NCBI RefSeq assembly: GCF_001570425.1
Contig: NZ_BCSX01000024.1
Location: forward strand, 62,001 to 126,000
Direction of reading: 5' to 3'
Length of the DNA stretch: 64,000 nt
Source of the DNA: Mycolicibacterium brisbanense
GTDB lineage: Bacteria; Actinomycetota; Actinomycetes; Mycobacteriales; Mycobacteriaceae
The translations under genes and the position numbers were made by a program. Positions 52,004 to 61,215 of the stretch are shown piece by piece; position 1 is the first letter of the stretch; each line of letters starts with the position of its first letter. Below the pieces are notes generated by a model. The model saw nothing but the letters and a program-made list of their open reading frames with translations. It did no database searches and was not told the DNA's origin.

Positions 52004-52807
52004 TCATCCGATCGAGACCAGCTGGTCGACCGAATCCCTGGGGAGCTCACCTTCGACGACGGCAAACACCCTCATGTCGCACAGTGCGACCGAACCCCCG
52101 TGGTTGTCGAGAAATGCGGTGTCTGCGGAGTCGCGGCCGGTGGCAATTCGCACCAGGCTCTGCCTCGGAGCCAGCAGGGTCCCGTCGACCACGCGCCAGA
52201 TGCCGTCGACATACGCCTCGGCGACCGCATGAAAATCCATGGGCTGCAAACCAGGTGCGTACACCGACACCATCCGCGCGGGTACGTTGACTGCCCGCAG
52301 CAGCGCCACCGCCAGGTGGGCGAAGTCGCGGCATACCCCGGCGCCCGCCAGCAGGGTGTCGACGGCTCCGTCGATCGGATCACTGGAACCGGGCACATAG
52401 CTCAGCCTTTTGCCCACCCACGACGAGACTTTCGACAGTAGCGTCGCCGAGTCCCGGTAGCCGCCGAATTCCGTTGCGGCGAAGCCGAAGAACTTGTCCG
52501 ACTCGGCGTAGCGACTGGGGCGGAGGTACACCGAGAGGTCATAGTCGGTCACCGGGGCGGGGTCGGCACGCCCGACAACCGTGGCTGTGTAGTCGACCGT
52601 GAGCCGCCCTCGCGCAGCGTCCAGTTTGTGGATACGGCTGCCGTGCGCACCGATAACCTCGGTCGGCTGCAGCTGCCCACCGTCCATATCGAAGGAAAGT
52701 GATTCGAGTACTTCGGTATTGGCCTGCCGGGCAACAGCGATCTGAAACTCGAGTGACGTCGGCTCGAGGATGTCGACGCCGAGGTGGACGCCCACGTGGC
52801 GTTTCAT
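52004..52807 (-). CDS. transglutaminase-like cysteine protease-fold protein
   Basis: Protein of 267 residues. After a strand-rich N-terminal domain (MKRHVGVHLGVDILEPTSLE) comes a transglutaminase core with the Cys in GVCRDFAHLAVALLRA, His in MDFHAVAEAYVDG and Asp in WRVVDGTLLAP, the complete triad. Such bacterial proteins are often proteases or amidases acting on proteins or peptidoglycan. No signal peptide. Isolated in a region of long intergenic spaces. Confidence 0.88.
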   Translation of the reverse strand: MKRHVGVHLGVDILEPTSLEFQIAVARQANTEVLESLSFDMDGGQLQPTEVIGAHGSRIHKLDAARGRLTVDYTATVVGRADPAPVTDYDLSVYLRPSRYAESDKFFGFAATEFGGYRDSATLLSKVSSWVGKRLSYVPGSSDPIDGAVDTLLAGAGVCRDFAHLAVALLRAVNVPARMVSVYAPGLQPMDFHAVAEAYVDGIWRVVDGTLLAPRQSLVRIATGRDSADTAFLDNHGGSVALCDMRVFAVVEGELPRDSVDQLVSIG

Positions 52808-52990
52808 GATGCCGTGGAGCTATCGGCCACAGTCCGCGTCGTCAGCCATGGTTGCCGATGACTCGCGGGTCGGTGACATGCGTCATGGCTGTCCTTCTGT
52901 CGTCCGCGGCGGGGACCTAGGTCGGCGGATTGTCGGTGGTCCCGTCGATCGGATTCCGAAAATACCGCAGCGCAGCCACTCAGGCTCCGG

Positions 52991-53149
52991 TCAATGCCCG
53001 CTACTGCACGCCTCCCATGTCAAAGGGGCCGCATCATGTCCGACAAGTCGCTCAACGAGACTTTGGCACTCGCCAGTGACATCGTGAACGAAAACATCTG
53101 GCGCGCCGCCATCTTGAGTGATGAAGCCAAAACCTCGGTAGTCGGGGGA
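52991..53149 (-). pseudogene. decayed cspA-like sequence
   Basis: On the minus strand the open stretch reads [19 protein letters not shown], closely matching Csp[19 protein letters not shown]. The DNA at 53083-53135 aligns base by base with 51446-51498 of cspA. There is no start and no N-terminal strand; a stop lies eight codons before the match. After the match the sequence diverges. A remnant of a duplicated cold-shock gene. A plus-strand frame over the same bases is a reflection of this homology. Confidence 0.6.
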
Positions 53150-53400
53150 TCAGTCCGGACCGGCGCCGTCCCGACGGCGACCCTGCCGCGGCCGAGTTCT
53201 GATGACTTCGATGGTGCTTGCCGGATGGGTGTAGTTTGGTGCAGGTAGGCGTCACATCTCTCAGCGGGGTAGCCGGCGGCTTTCGCCGCTCGGGTCCTCC
53301 CATTGTCGACGCGATCAGCCTGCAGATCATGCATCGAGTGGTTCCCACCGCCTCATCCGTACCGCTTGCGGCCGAACCACACCGAACTAGGAGCGGGCCT

Positions 53401-53541
53401 ATGCAGTCATCCGTCATCTTTTCTCATACCAGTCCGCCCCTCGACAGCCGCGACTATGCCGACGCCGCCACACCCGTTGAGCCGCCGCTTTTTTCGGACG
53501 ACACCGACAGTCAGCCACAGGCCGGTCCGACGCCATCATGA
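53401..53541 (+). CDS. small ORF coupled to DUF5994 gene
   Basis: Protein of 46 residues starting MQSSVIFSHTSPPLDSRDYA and ending QPQAGPTPS; Pro/Asp-rich and without a known domain. AGGAG (53389-53393) stands 7 nt before ATG 53401, and its stop overlaps the next start (ATGA). These two signals argue for translation. Confidence 0.5.
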   Translation: MQSSVIFSHTSPPLDSRDYADAATPVEPPLFSDDTDSQPQAGPTPS

Positions 53542-54035
53542 ACGGCTTGGAAGGCCCCCGGCGCTCAGCGCGACCGGTGCGGGTCGTGTTGGCGAAGCAG
53601 CTGGGGGCCGACATCGACGGGGCGTGGTGGCCCTATTCCGGGTCGCTGGCCACCGAGTTGCCGAATCTGGTGGCTGCCCTGCAGCAGCCGCTGGGCGAGA
53701 TCGTCGAGATCTGTCTGAATTGGTCGGAGACCGACGGGCAACTCGACTTGGACGCAATGGTCGTCGGCAGCCGGTGGGCAACCACGACGCGTCCGAAACG
53801 TCTGCGCCTGATCAGGGTGACCGGACGCAACGCTGACATCACGTTGCTGGTGATACCGCCGAGAACGTCGCTGGCGCTGGGGGCGCTGGTGATGCGCTGT
53901 GCGGCGGTGCTGCCGATCGCCGGCGCCGAACGCAGCACACCCCTGTTCGCAACAGCCGACTCGGTGGTCGGCGCCGCACTGGCTGAATCCGCCAGGTGGG
54001 CCCGCCCGGTCCGCAAAGAGGTGGCTGACGGCTGA
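53538..54035 (+). CDS. DUF5994-family protein
   Basis: Protein of 165 residues with the mycobacterial DUF5994 pattern: GADIDGAWWPYSGSLATELP, LGEIVEICLNWSETDG, RPKRLRLIRVTGRNADITLL, VIPPRTSLALGALVMRCAA. No catalytic residues are evident. Such genes occur in several copies in mycobacteria and their role is unknown. It is coupled to the upstream 46-residue frame. Confidence 0.75.
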   Translation: MNGLEGPRRSARPVRVVLAKQLGADIDGAWWPYSGSLATELPNLVAALQQPLGEIVEICLNWSETDGQLDLDAMVVGSRWATTTRPKRLRLIRVTGRNADITLLVIPPRTSLALGALVMRCAAVLPIAGAERSTPLFATADSVVGAALAESARWARPVRKEVADG

Positions 54036-54062
54036 CGCGGCGAGCGAGTGTCGAACCGCCGG

Positions 54063-54443
54063 CTATCCCTCGGTCAGCAGGACAGCCTGCTCGAACGGCA
54101 ACCGGGCGAACGGCCGGCGCATCACACCGGTCACGTGCTCGGCGGCCTCTTCCTTTGTCACCACTCGCGGGTCGTGAACCCGGATGGTCTTGCCGTGCCT
54201 GCGGATCTGCGCGTGGCCGGCGGCGGTGAGGTTCTTCAGCCAGTCGCGATCCGGGCCGTAGGTCAGCATGATCGCCACGCCCTCGTCGGTGCTGAAGACG
54301 CTCAGCGGGGTGCGGTAGGTCTTGCCGGATTTGCGGCCGACGTGCTCGAGGATTCCGAAGGTCGGGGCCCAGCCCGCCCACAGGCGTTGGATGGGATTGG
54401 TCACGTGGCGATTGAAGCGAGCCAGCGATTGCGGTAACTGCAT
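54063..54443 (-). CDS. deazaflavin (F420)-dependent oxidoreductase, Ddn-like
   Basis: Split-barrel protein of 126 residues of the Ddn family (F420H2-dependent quinone/nitro reductases). Hallmarks: ILEHVGRKSGKTYRTPLSVF, AIMLTYGPDRDWLKNLTAAG and the basic strand IRRHGKTIRV. Mycobacteria have many paralogs. It is divergent from a second Ddn-like gene only 22 bp away. Confidence 0.88.
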   Translation of the reverse strand: MQLPQSLARFNRHVTNPIQRLWAGWAPTFGILEHVGRKSGKTYRTPLSVFSTDEGVAIMLTYGPDRDWLKNLTAAGHAQIRRHGKTIRVHDPRVVTKEEAAEHVTGVMRRPFARLPFEQAVLLTEG

Positions 54444-54465
54444 GTTCCCATCAAACTCGTGCGTT

Positions 54466-54852
54466 ATGGCCTATCTCAAGCCTGGATGGTTTGTTCGCAC
54501 AGTGTTCAACCGGATAGCGATGGCCACCGGTGTCGGCGAAAGCCAGACCCTCACTGTCACCACCCGAGTGAGCAAACAACCGCAGCGGATTCCCGTCGTG
54601 GTTCCCGAGGTCGACGGGGTCAAGTACCTGGTTTCGACCCGCGGTGAATCCGAATGGGTTCGCAATGTGCGCGCCGACCCACGCGTGACACTGGGGTCGC
54701 AGAGCTACGTCGCGGCCGAGGTTGCCGTGGACCGACGGGCACCGATCATCGCCGCCTACCGGCCGTTGGCAGGCAAGGTCGTCGACGGCTATTGGCAGCA
54801 GTTGCCCGACGACGCCGACCACCCGGTGTTCGCGCTGACCCCGGCTGGGTGA
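54466..54852 (+). CDS. deazaflavin (F420)-dependent oxidoreductase, Ddn-like
   Basis: Ddn-family protein of 128 residues: MAYLKPGWFVRTVFNRIAM, VPEVDGVKYLVSTRGESEWV, RNVRADPRVTLG. It is shorter on the GRKSG-type phosphate loop, which here reads RVSKQPQRIPVVV, so F420 binding may differ. ATG 54466 is the start. The P450 gene follows 18 bp downstream and may be co-transcribed. Confidence 0.82.
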   Translation: MAYLKPGWFVRTVFNRIAMATGVGESQTLTVTTRVSKQPQRIPVVVPEVDGVKYLVSTRGESEWVRNVRADPRVTLGSQSYVAAEVAVDRRAPIIAAYRPLAGKVVDGYWQQLPDDADHPVFALTPAG

Positions 54853-54870
54853 GACGTTCGGCTACAACTG

Positions 54871-56268
54871 ATGGTGATGAACGCCACAGCGAATGTCGAC
54901 GACGTCAGCACCTTGCCCCTTGCACCTCGCAATCCGCTGTCGATCCGGCAACTGGCAACCGCCGTGCGGCAGCTGGACACCGGCCAGTTGCTGTTGCGGG
55001 CCGCGGGCGGCCCCGTCACCCGCGTGCAGTACGGGCCCGCGTGGCTCATACCCCCGCTCGTCGCGGTGTTCTCCGCGGACGGCATCCGCGACGTGCTCGC
55101 GCGCAACGACGCGTTCGCCGAGCGGTGCATCGTGCACGACGAGGTGCGGCACGCCGCCGGTGACAGCTTGTTCGTGCTGCCCAACGAGCAGTGGCGGCCT
55201 CGGAAACGCGCGCTGCAGCCCGTGTTCACCAGGCAGAACGTGCGGGCCTTCGGTGGGCACATGTCGCGGGCGGCGCAGACGGCGGTCGACAGCTGGGGCG
55301 CTGGCGGCGACATCGACCTCGACGCCGAATGCCGCCGGGTCACCATGCAGTCGCTGGGCCGTTCGGTGCTGGGTATCGACCTCAACGAGCGCGCGGGCGT
55401 CATCGTCGAGCACATGCACGTCGCATCGTCGTACACCACCGACCGGGCACTGCGTCCGGTCCGCGCGCCCAGGTGGCTTCCCACCCCGGCGCGCGCCCGC
55501 GCCCGTGCTGCCGTCGCGGCGATGCGTGAGGTGACCGCCGAGATCCTCCGCGCCTGCCGCGCCGATCCGGAGCGCGACGCGCCGCTGGTCCAGGCGTTGA
55601 TCGCGGCCACCGACCCGGAGACCGGGCGCCCGCTGTCCGATGAGGACATCAGCAACGATCTGCTGATCTTCATGCTGGCCGGGCATGATACGACGGCGAC
55701 TGCGCTGACCTACGCCCTGTGGCAACTGGGCCGCCATCCCGAGATTCAGGACCGGGTGGCGGCCGAGGCCGCGGCGCTCGGCGACCGCGAGCTGACCCCC
55801 GATGACGTGCCGAGCCTCGGCTACACCGTGCAGGTACTCAACGAAGCGCTGCGACTGTGCCCGCCCGCCGCCGGGGTGGGCCGCCTGGCGCTGCGCGACA
55901 TCGCGGTGGACGGCTACCGGGTCGAGGCGGGCAGCCTGGTGGCGTTGGGTATCTACGCGGTGCACCACGATCCGCAGCTGTGGCCGGATCCGCAGGTGTT
56001 CGACCCCGACCGGTTCAGCCCGGAGAACACGCGGCAGCGGGACCGCTGGCAGTTCATCCCGTTCGCCGGTGGGGCGCGGTCGTGCATCGGCGAGCATTTC
56101 GCGCGGCTTGAGACGACGCTGGCGCTGGCCACCGTCGTGCGCGCCGTCGAGGTCGTCGCGACCTGCGCCGAGTTCCCGGTCGACGTGCCGTTCACCACCG
56201 TGGCCAAGGGACCGATCCCGGCGACGGTGCGTGCACGAGGACGGGCCACTATTACACCCTGTAGTTGA
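54871..56268 (+). CDS. cytochrome P450
   Basis: P450 of 465 residues. I-helix motif [15 protein letters not shown]-x2-R in [17 protein letters not shown]-type region DPDRFSPEN, and the haem loop [20 protein letters not shown] with the proximal Cys. Soluble, without a membrane anchor, as in bacteria. It oxidises an unknown hydrophobic substrate using ferredoxin partners not present here. The start region ATGGTGATG offers three starts; 54871 is used. Confidence 0.95.
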   Translation: MVMNATANVDDVSTLPLAPRNPLSIRQLATAVRQLDTGQLLLRAAGGPVTRVQYGPAWLIPPLVAVFSADGIRDVLARNDAFAERCIVHDEVRHAAGDSLFVLPNEQWRPRKRALQPVFTRQNVRAFGGHMSRAAQTAVDSWGAGGDIDLDAECRRVTMQSLGRSVLGIDLNERAGVIVEHMHVASSYTTDRALRPVRAPRWLPTPARARARAAVAAMREVTAEILRACRADPERDAPLVQALIAATDPETGRPLSDEDISNDLLIFMLAGHDTTATALTYALWQLGRHPEIQDRVAAEAAALGDRELTPDDVPSLGYTVQVLNEALRLCPPAAGVGRLALRDIAVDGYRVEAGSLVALGIYAVHHDPQLWPDPQVFDPDRFSPENTRQRDRWQFIPFAGGARSCIGEHFARLETTLALATVVRAVEVVATCAEFPVDVPFTTVAKGPIPATVRARGRATITPCS

Positions 56269-56299
56269 CGGGTTTGCACCGGCTGGGACACTGGTGGCC

Positions 56300-57598
56300 A
56301 TGCCTGTCACCCAGCGCTCGGCCGAACTGTTCGCCGATGCCTGCGCCGTCATCCCCGGAGGAGTGAATTCCCCGGTCCGGGCCTTCAACTCTGTGGGCGG
56401 TACGCCGAGGTTCATCACCTCCGCGCAGGGCTACTGGCTCACCGACGCCGACGACAACCGCTACATCGACCTCGTCTGCTCGTGGGGCCCGGCGCTGCTC
56501 GGCCACGCGCACCCGGCCGTCGTGGAGGCGGTGCAGCAGACCGCCGCGCACGGGCTGAGCTTCGGTGCCCCGACGCCGTCGGAGACCGAGTTGGCCGCCG
56601 AGATCATCGGCCGGGTCGCGCCGGTCGAGAAGCTGCGGTTGGTGAACTCCGGGACCGAGGCCACCATGAGTGCCATCCGGTTGGCCCGCGGCTACACCGG
56701 GCGCGCCAAGATCATCAAGTTCTCGGGTTGCTACCACGGCCACAGCGACGCGCTGCTGGCCGACGCGGGCTCCGGCGTCGCGACGCTGGGCCTGCCGTCT
56801 TCTCCCGGTGTCACGGGCGCCGCTGCCGCCGACACCATCGTGCTGCCGTACAACAACGTCGAAGCGGTCGAGGACGTGTTCGGCCGGTTCGGTGACGAGA
56901 TCGCGTGCGTCATCAGCGAGGCCAGCCCCGGCAACATGGGCACAGTGCCCCCGCTGCCGGGCTTCAACGCCGCACTGCGCCGAATCACCGCGGCCCACGG
57001 TGCGCTCCTGATCCTCGACGAGGTGATGACGGGCTTCCGCGTCAGCAAGGCAGGTTGGTACGGGCTGGATCCCGTCGACGCGGATCTCTTCACGTTCGGC
57101 AAGGTGATGAGCGGTGGCCTGCCCGCTGCGGCGTTCGGCGGCAGCGCCGAGGTGATGGGCCGGCTGGCCCCGCTGGGTCCCGTCTATCAGGCCGGCACGC
57201 TGTCGGGAAACCCGGTGGCGATGGCCGCCGGGCTCGCGACACTGCGCAACGCCGACGATGCGGCCTACACGCGGCTCGACGCCAACGCCGACACGTTGGC
57301 GGGTCTGCTGACCTCGGCGTTGACCGACGCCGGCGTCGCGCACCAGGTGCAGCGGGCCGGCAACATGCTCAGCGTGTTCTTCACCGACGAGCCGGTACAC
57401 GATTTCGCCGCCGCGAAGGCCACGCAGACGTGGCGCTTCCCGCCGTTCTTCCATGCGCTGCTGGAGGCCGGGGTCTACCCGCCATGCAGTGCATTCGAAA
57501 CCTGGTTTGTCTCAAGCATTTTGGATGACGCAGCGTTCGAGCGCATCGCCGACGCCCTGCCCGGTGCGGCGCGCGCCGCCGCGGAGGCTCGACCGTGA
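56300..57598 (+). CDS. hemL: glutamate-1-semialdehyde 2,1-aminomutase
   Basis: PLP enzyme of 432 residues converting glutamate-1-semialdehyde to 5-aminolevulinate, directly after HemA in the C5 pathway. PLP lysine in [43 protein letters not shown] and [13 protein letters not shown] also match. ATG 56300 is chosen, with GTG 56294 possible. It overlaps the next gene by 4 bp and heads a run into cytochrome c maturation genes, linking haem supply and use. Confidence 0.96.
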   Translation: MPVTQRSAELFADACAVIPGGVNSPVRAFNSVGGTPRFITSAQGYWLTDADDNRYIDLVCSWGPALLGHAHPAVVEAVQQTAAHGLSFGAPTPSETELAAEIIGRVAPVEKLRLVNSGTEATMSAIRLARGYTGRAKIIKFSGCYHGHSDALLADAGSGVATLGLPSSPGVTGAAAADTIVLPYNNVEAVEDVFGRFGDEIACVISEASPGNMGTVPPLPGFNAALRRITAAHGALLILDEVMTGFRVSKAGWYGLDPVDADLFTFGKVMSGGLPAAAFGGSAEVMGRLAPLGPVYQAGTLSGNPVAMAAGLATLRNADDAAYTRLDANADTLAGLLTSALTDAGVAHQVQRAGNMLSVFFTDEPVHDFAAAKATQTWRFPPFFHALLEAGVYPPCSAFETWFVSSILDDAAFERIADALPGAARAAAEARP

Positions 57599-58209
57599 CC
57601 GTGCGGACGACCGTGCATGTCATGCGGCACGGTGAGGTGTTCAACCCGCAGAAGGTGCTCTACGGGCGGCTGCCGGGCTACCACCTGTCCGAGCGCGGCC
57701 GGGCCCAGGCGCAGGCCGCCGCAGATTGGTTGGCGCACAACGACATCGTGTACGTGGTGGCCTCGCCGTTGGAGCGGGCCCAGGAGACCGCGACACCCAT
57801 CGCCGAAAGTCACGGCCTGCCCATCAACGTCGACGACGATCTCATCGAATCGTGGAATCAGTTCGAGGGCGAGCGCGTGTCTCCCGGGGACGGCGCGCTG
57901 CGCGATCCCCGGAACTGGCCGCGGCTGCGCAATCCGCTGAAGCCGTCGTGGGGCGAGCCCTACGACGAGATCGCCCCGCGAATGATGGCTGCGCTGAACC
58001 GCGCTCGCGAGAAGGCCGCCGGCCACGAGGCGGTGTGTGTGAGCCACCAACTCCCGGTCGAGACGCTGCGGCGCGCCATGACCGGTCGGAAACTCGCGCA
58101 TCTGCCGCTGCCGCACAGCCGATTGTGCAACCTGGCTTCCCTGACGTCGTTCACGTTCGACGGCGACCGCCTGGTCCGCTGGGGATACTCGGAGCCCTGG
58201 GGTATCTAG
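57595..58209 (+). CDS. histidine phosphatase family protein (Rv0525-like)
   Basis: Phosphoglycerate-mutase-like phosphatase of 204 residues. The catalytic RHG lies in [18 protein letters not shown], with Arg/His partners in [13 protein letters not shown] and [15 protein letters not shown]. Small histidine phosphatases of this type dephosphorylate sugars, nucleotides or cofactors. GTG 57595 overlaps hemL; its stop shares a base with the next start. Confidence 0.9.
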   Translation: MTVRTTVHVMRHGEVFNPQKVLYGRLPGYHLSERGRAQAQAAADWLAHNDIVYVVASPLERAQETATPIAESHGLPINVDDDLIESWNQFEGERVSPGDGALRDPRNWPRLRNPLKPSWGEPYDEIAPRMMAALNRAREKAAGHEAVCVSHQLPVETLRRAMTGRKLAHLPLPHSRLCNLASLTSFTFDGDRLVRWGYSEPWGI

Positions 58210-58802
58210 TGAAGTGGTTGGTCGCGCTGCTTGCGGTGGTGCTGTTGGTCGCCGGGTGTTCCACCGGTGACGACGCCGTCGCGCAGGGCGGCACGTTCGA
58301 GTTCGTCGCGCCGGGCGGCAAGACCGACATCTTCTACGACCCACCCGAAAAGCGCGGCACCCCAGGCAAACTCAGCGGGCCCGAGCTCACCGATCCGAAC
58401 AAGACGCTGTCCCTCGACGATTTCGCCAGCAAGGTCGTGGTGATCAGCGTGTGGGGCCAGTGGTGCGGACCGTGCCGTGCGGAGATCAGCCAGCTGCAGA
58501 AGGTGTACGACGCCACGCGCGACAAGGGCGTGGCGTTTCTCGGCATCGACGTGCGGGACAACAATCGTGATGCCGCAGTCGATTTCGTCACCGACCGCAA
58601 AGTCAGCTTCCCGTCGATCTATGACCCGGCGATGCGCACCATGATCGCGTTCGGCGGCAAGTACCCGACGACGGTGATTCCGTCGACCGTGGTGCTGGAC
58701 CGTCAACACCGCGTTGCGGCGGTGTTCCTGCGGGAGTTGCTGGCCGAGGACCTGCAGCCGGTCGTGGAGAAGCTGGCAGCCGAACCAGGACCGAACGCAT
58801 GA
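58209..58802 (+). CDS. TlpA/ResA-like thioredoxin lipoprotein
   Basis: Membrane-anchored thiol-disulfide oxidoreductase of 197 residues. The signal peptide ends in LLVAGCSTGDD (lipobox). The thioredoxin motif is WGQWCGPCRAEI (C-x2-C) and the cis-Pro loop TVIPSTVVLD. It probably reduces apocytochrome c or receives electrons from CcdA. GTG 58209 shares a base with the previous stop. Confidence 0.93.
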   Translation: MKWLVALLAVVLLVAGCSTGDDAVAQGGTFEFVAPGGKTDIFYDPPEKRGTPGKLSGPELTDPNKTLSLDDFASKVVVISVWGQWCGPCRAEISQLQKVYDATRDKGVAFLGIDVRDNNRDAAVDFVTDRKVSFPSIYDPAMRTMIAFGGKYPTTVIPSTVVLDRQHRVAAVFLRELLAEDLQPVVEKLAAEPGPNA

Positions 58803-59578
58803 CCGGTTTCGCCGAGATCGCCGCTGCGGGCCCCGTGCTGCTGGCCCTGGGCGTCAGCGTGCTCGCCGGTGTCGTGTCGTTCGCATCGCCGTGCGTCGTG
58901 CCGCTGGTGCCGGGCTATCTCTCGTACCTGGCCGCTGTGGTCGGGGTCGACGAGTCCGCCGCGGCGGCGGGCACGGTCGGCGTCAAGACGGCGCGCCTGC
59001 GGGTGGCCGGGGCGGCGGCGTTGTTCGTCGCGGGGTTCACCGTGGTGTTCCTGTTGGGCGCCGTCGCCGTGCTCGGCATGACCACCACGCTGATCGCCAA
59101 CCAGCTGCTGCTGCAACGCATCGGCGGCATCGTCACCATCGTGATGGGTCTGGTGTTCGTCGGGTTCGTGCCGATGCTGCAGCGCCAGGCCCGGTTCACG
59201 CCGCGGCAATGGTCGACGCTGGCGGGGGCCCCGCTACTGGGTGCGGTGTTCGCGCTGGGCTGGACTCCGTGCCTCGGGCCGACCCTGACCGGCGTGATCG
59301 CGGTGGCGTCGGCGACCGACGGCGCCAGCGTCGCGCGCGGTGTGACCCTGGTGCTGGCGTACTGCCTGGGTCTCGGCATCCCGTTCGTGCTGCTCGCCCT
59401 CGGGTCGGCGCGGGCCGTGCAGGGGCTGGGCTGGTTGCGCCGCCACACCCGCGCCATTCAGATCTTCGGCGGCATCCTGCTGATCCTGGTGGGTGCCGCG
59501 CTCGTCACGGGCCTGTGGAACGACTTCGTGTCCTGGGTGCGCGACGCCTTCGTCAGTGACGTCAGGTTGCCGATATGA
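58799..59578 (+). CDS. ccdA: cytochrome c biogenesis protein CcdA
   Basis: Polytopic membrane protein of 259 residues, six or so helices, carrying reducing power across the membrane. Conserved cysteines lie in VVSFASPCVVPLVPGYLSYL and FALGWTPCLGPTLTGV, the redox pair of the CcdA family. ATG 58799 overlaps the TlpA-like gene. Its stop overlaps the first possible resB start (ATGA). Confidence 0.94.
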   Translation: MTGFAEIAAAGPVLLALGVSVLAGVVSFASPCVVPLVPGYLSYLAAVVGVDESAAAAGTVGVKTARLRVAGAAALFVAGFTVVFLLGAVAVLGMTTTLIANQLLLQRIGGIVTIVMGLVFVGFVPMLQRQARFTPRQWSTLAGAPLLGAVFALGWTPCLGPTLTGVIAVASATDGASVARGVTLVLAYCLGLGIPFVLLALGSARAVQGLGWLRRHTRAIQIFGGILLILVGAALVTGLWNDFVSWVRDAFVSDVRLPI

Positions 59579-61173
59579 CCGACACCGACGCGCGAGCAGA
59601 CGCGCAAGTCCCCGAAACACGGCGTGTCGGGGTACCTCAGCGTCTGCTCGCGGTGATGCGGAACACCTGGCGGACACTGACGTCGATGGGCACGGCGCTG
59701 GTGCTGCTGTTCCTGCTGGCGCTCGGCGCCATCCCGGGTGCCCTGTTGCCGCAGCGCAGCCTCAACTCCTCGAAGGTCGACGAGTACCTCACCAAGCACT
59801 CGACCATCGGCCCTTGGCTGGACCGGGTGCAGGCCTTCGACGTCTTCTCCAGCTTCTGGTTCACCGCCATCTACGTGCTGCTGTTCATCTCGCTGGTCGG
59901 CTGTCTCACCCCGCGGATGATCGAGCATGTCCGCACCCTGCGGGCCGTGCCGGTGGCCGCGCCACGCAACCTGGCCCGGCTGCCGAAGTACCACGCCGAG
60001 CAGGTCAGCGGCGATCCCGGCGAACTGGCCGAGCGGGTGACGCAGCGGCTCAAGGGCTGGCGCACCGTCACTCGCACCGAAAACGGCGTCACCGAAGTCT
60101 CGGCGGAAAAGGGCTATCTGCGCGAGTTCGGCAACATCGTCTTCCATTTCTCGCTGCTCGGGCTGCTGGTCGCGGTGGCCGCGGGCAAGCTGTTCGGCTA
60201 CGAGGGCAACGTCATCGTCATCGCCGATGGCGGCCCCGGCTTCTGCTCGGCGTCCCCGGCGGCGTTCGACTCGTTCCGCGCGGGCAACACCGTCGACGGC
60301 ACTTCGCTGGACCCCATTTGCCTGCGGGTCAACGACTTCGACGCCCACTACTTGCCGTCGGGCCAGGCTCTGTCGTTCGCGGCCAACATCGACTATCAGG
60401 CCGGCCACGACCTGGCGGCCAACACCTGGCGGCCGTACCGGCTCGAGGTGAACCATCCGCTGCGCATCGGCGGCAACCGCATCTACCTGCAGGGGCACGG
60501 CTACGCGCCGTCGTTCACCGTCACCTTCCCGGACGGGAAAACCCGCAGCCAGACCGTGCAGTGGAAGCCCGAAGAGCCGTTGACCCTGCTGTCCTCGGGC
60601 GTCGTGCGGATCGATCCGCCGGGCGGCACCTACCCCGACGCCGACGAGCGCCGCAAGCATCAGATCGCCATCCAGGGACTGTTCGCCCCGACCAAACAGC
60701 TCGAGGGCACGCTGCTGTCGTCGAGCTTCCCGGCGCTCAACGATCCGGCGGTCGCCGTCGACATCTACCGCGGCGACACGGGCCTGGATACCGGTCGGCC
60801 GCAGTCCCTGTTCTCGCTGGATCCGCGCCTCGTCGACCAGAAGCGGCTGACGAAGGTCGCGCGGGTCAACCTGGCCAAGGGGCAGGTCACCCGACTCGAC
60901 GACGGCACCACGGTCCGCTTCGACGGGGCGGTGCCGTTCATCAACCTGCAGGTGTCGCATGACCCCGCGCAGGTGTGGGTGCTGGTTTTCGCCATGTCGA
61001 TGATGGCGGGGTTGCTGGTGTCGTTGGTGGTGCGCAGGCGCCGGGTCTGGGTTCGGATCGCAGACGCCACGGGAGGTACCGTGAGCGTCGAGCTGGGCGG
61101 GCTCGCGCGCACCGACAACTCCGGATGGGGCGACGAGTTCGAGCGATTGACGCAACGGCTGCTGGGAGAGTGA
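59575..61173 (+). CDS. resB: cytochrome c biogenesis protein ResB
   Basis: Membrane protein of up to 532 residues of the System II haem-lyase complex, partner of CcsA. Helices are visible at MGTALVLLFLLALGAIPGAL, FTAIYVLLFISLVGCL, FHFSLLGLLVAVAAGKL and VLVFAMSMMAGLLVSLVV with a large extracytoplasmic region. The first 27 codons (59591-59652) coincide with a hairpin repeat, so the conserved protein effectively begins at RNTWRTLTSMG. GTG 59654 or ATG 59657 could be the real start; ATG 59575 would overlap ccdA. Confidence 0.92.
   Translation: MTDTDARADAQVPETRRVGVPQRLLAVMRNTWRTLTSMGTALVLLFLLALGAIPGALLPQRSLNSSKVDEYLTKHSTIGPWLDRVQAFDVFSSFWFTAIYVLLFISLVGCLTPRMIEHVRTLRAVPVAAPRNLARLPKYHAEQVSGDPGELAERVTQRLKGWRTVTRTENGVTEVSAEKGYLREFGNIVFHFSLLGLLVAVAAGKLFGYEGNVIVIADGGPGFCSASPAAFDSFRAGNTVDGTSLDPICLRVNDFDAHYLPSGQALSFAANIDYQAGHDLAANTWRPYRLEVNHPLRIGGNRIYLQGHGYAPSFTVTFPDGKTRSQTVQWKPEEPLTLLSSGVVRIDPPGGTYPDADERRKHQIAIQGLFAPTKQLEGTLLSSSFPALNDPAVAVDIYRGDTGLDTGRPQSLFSLDPRLVDQKRLTKVARVNLAKGQVTRLDDGTTVRFDGAVPFINLQVSHDPAQVWVLVFAMSMMAGLLVSLVVRRRRVWVRIADATGGTVSVELGGLARTDNSGWGDEFERLTQRLLGE
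59591..59652. repeat. CGAGCAG hairpin repeat, copy 3, at the 5' end of resB
   Basis: Perfect 13-bp arms CGCGAGCAGACGC (59591-59603) and its complement (59640-59652). They enclose CCCCGAAACACGG...GTGTCGGGG, which itself folds. The inner part is a reverse-complement match of copy 1. Confidence 0.8.
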
Positions 61174-61215
61174 CGCGCGCATGAATGGTCAGCGAGGAGC
61201 GAAGGCGGATCGCGC

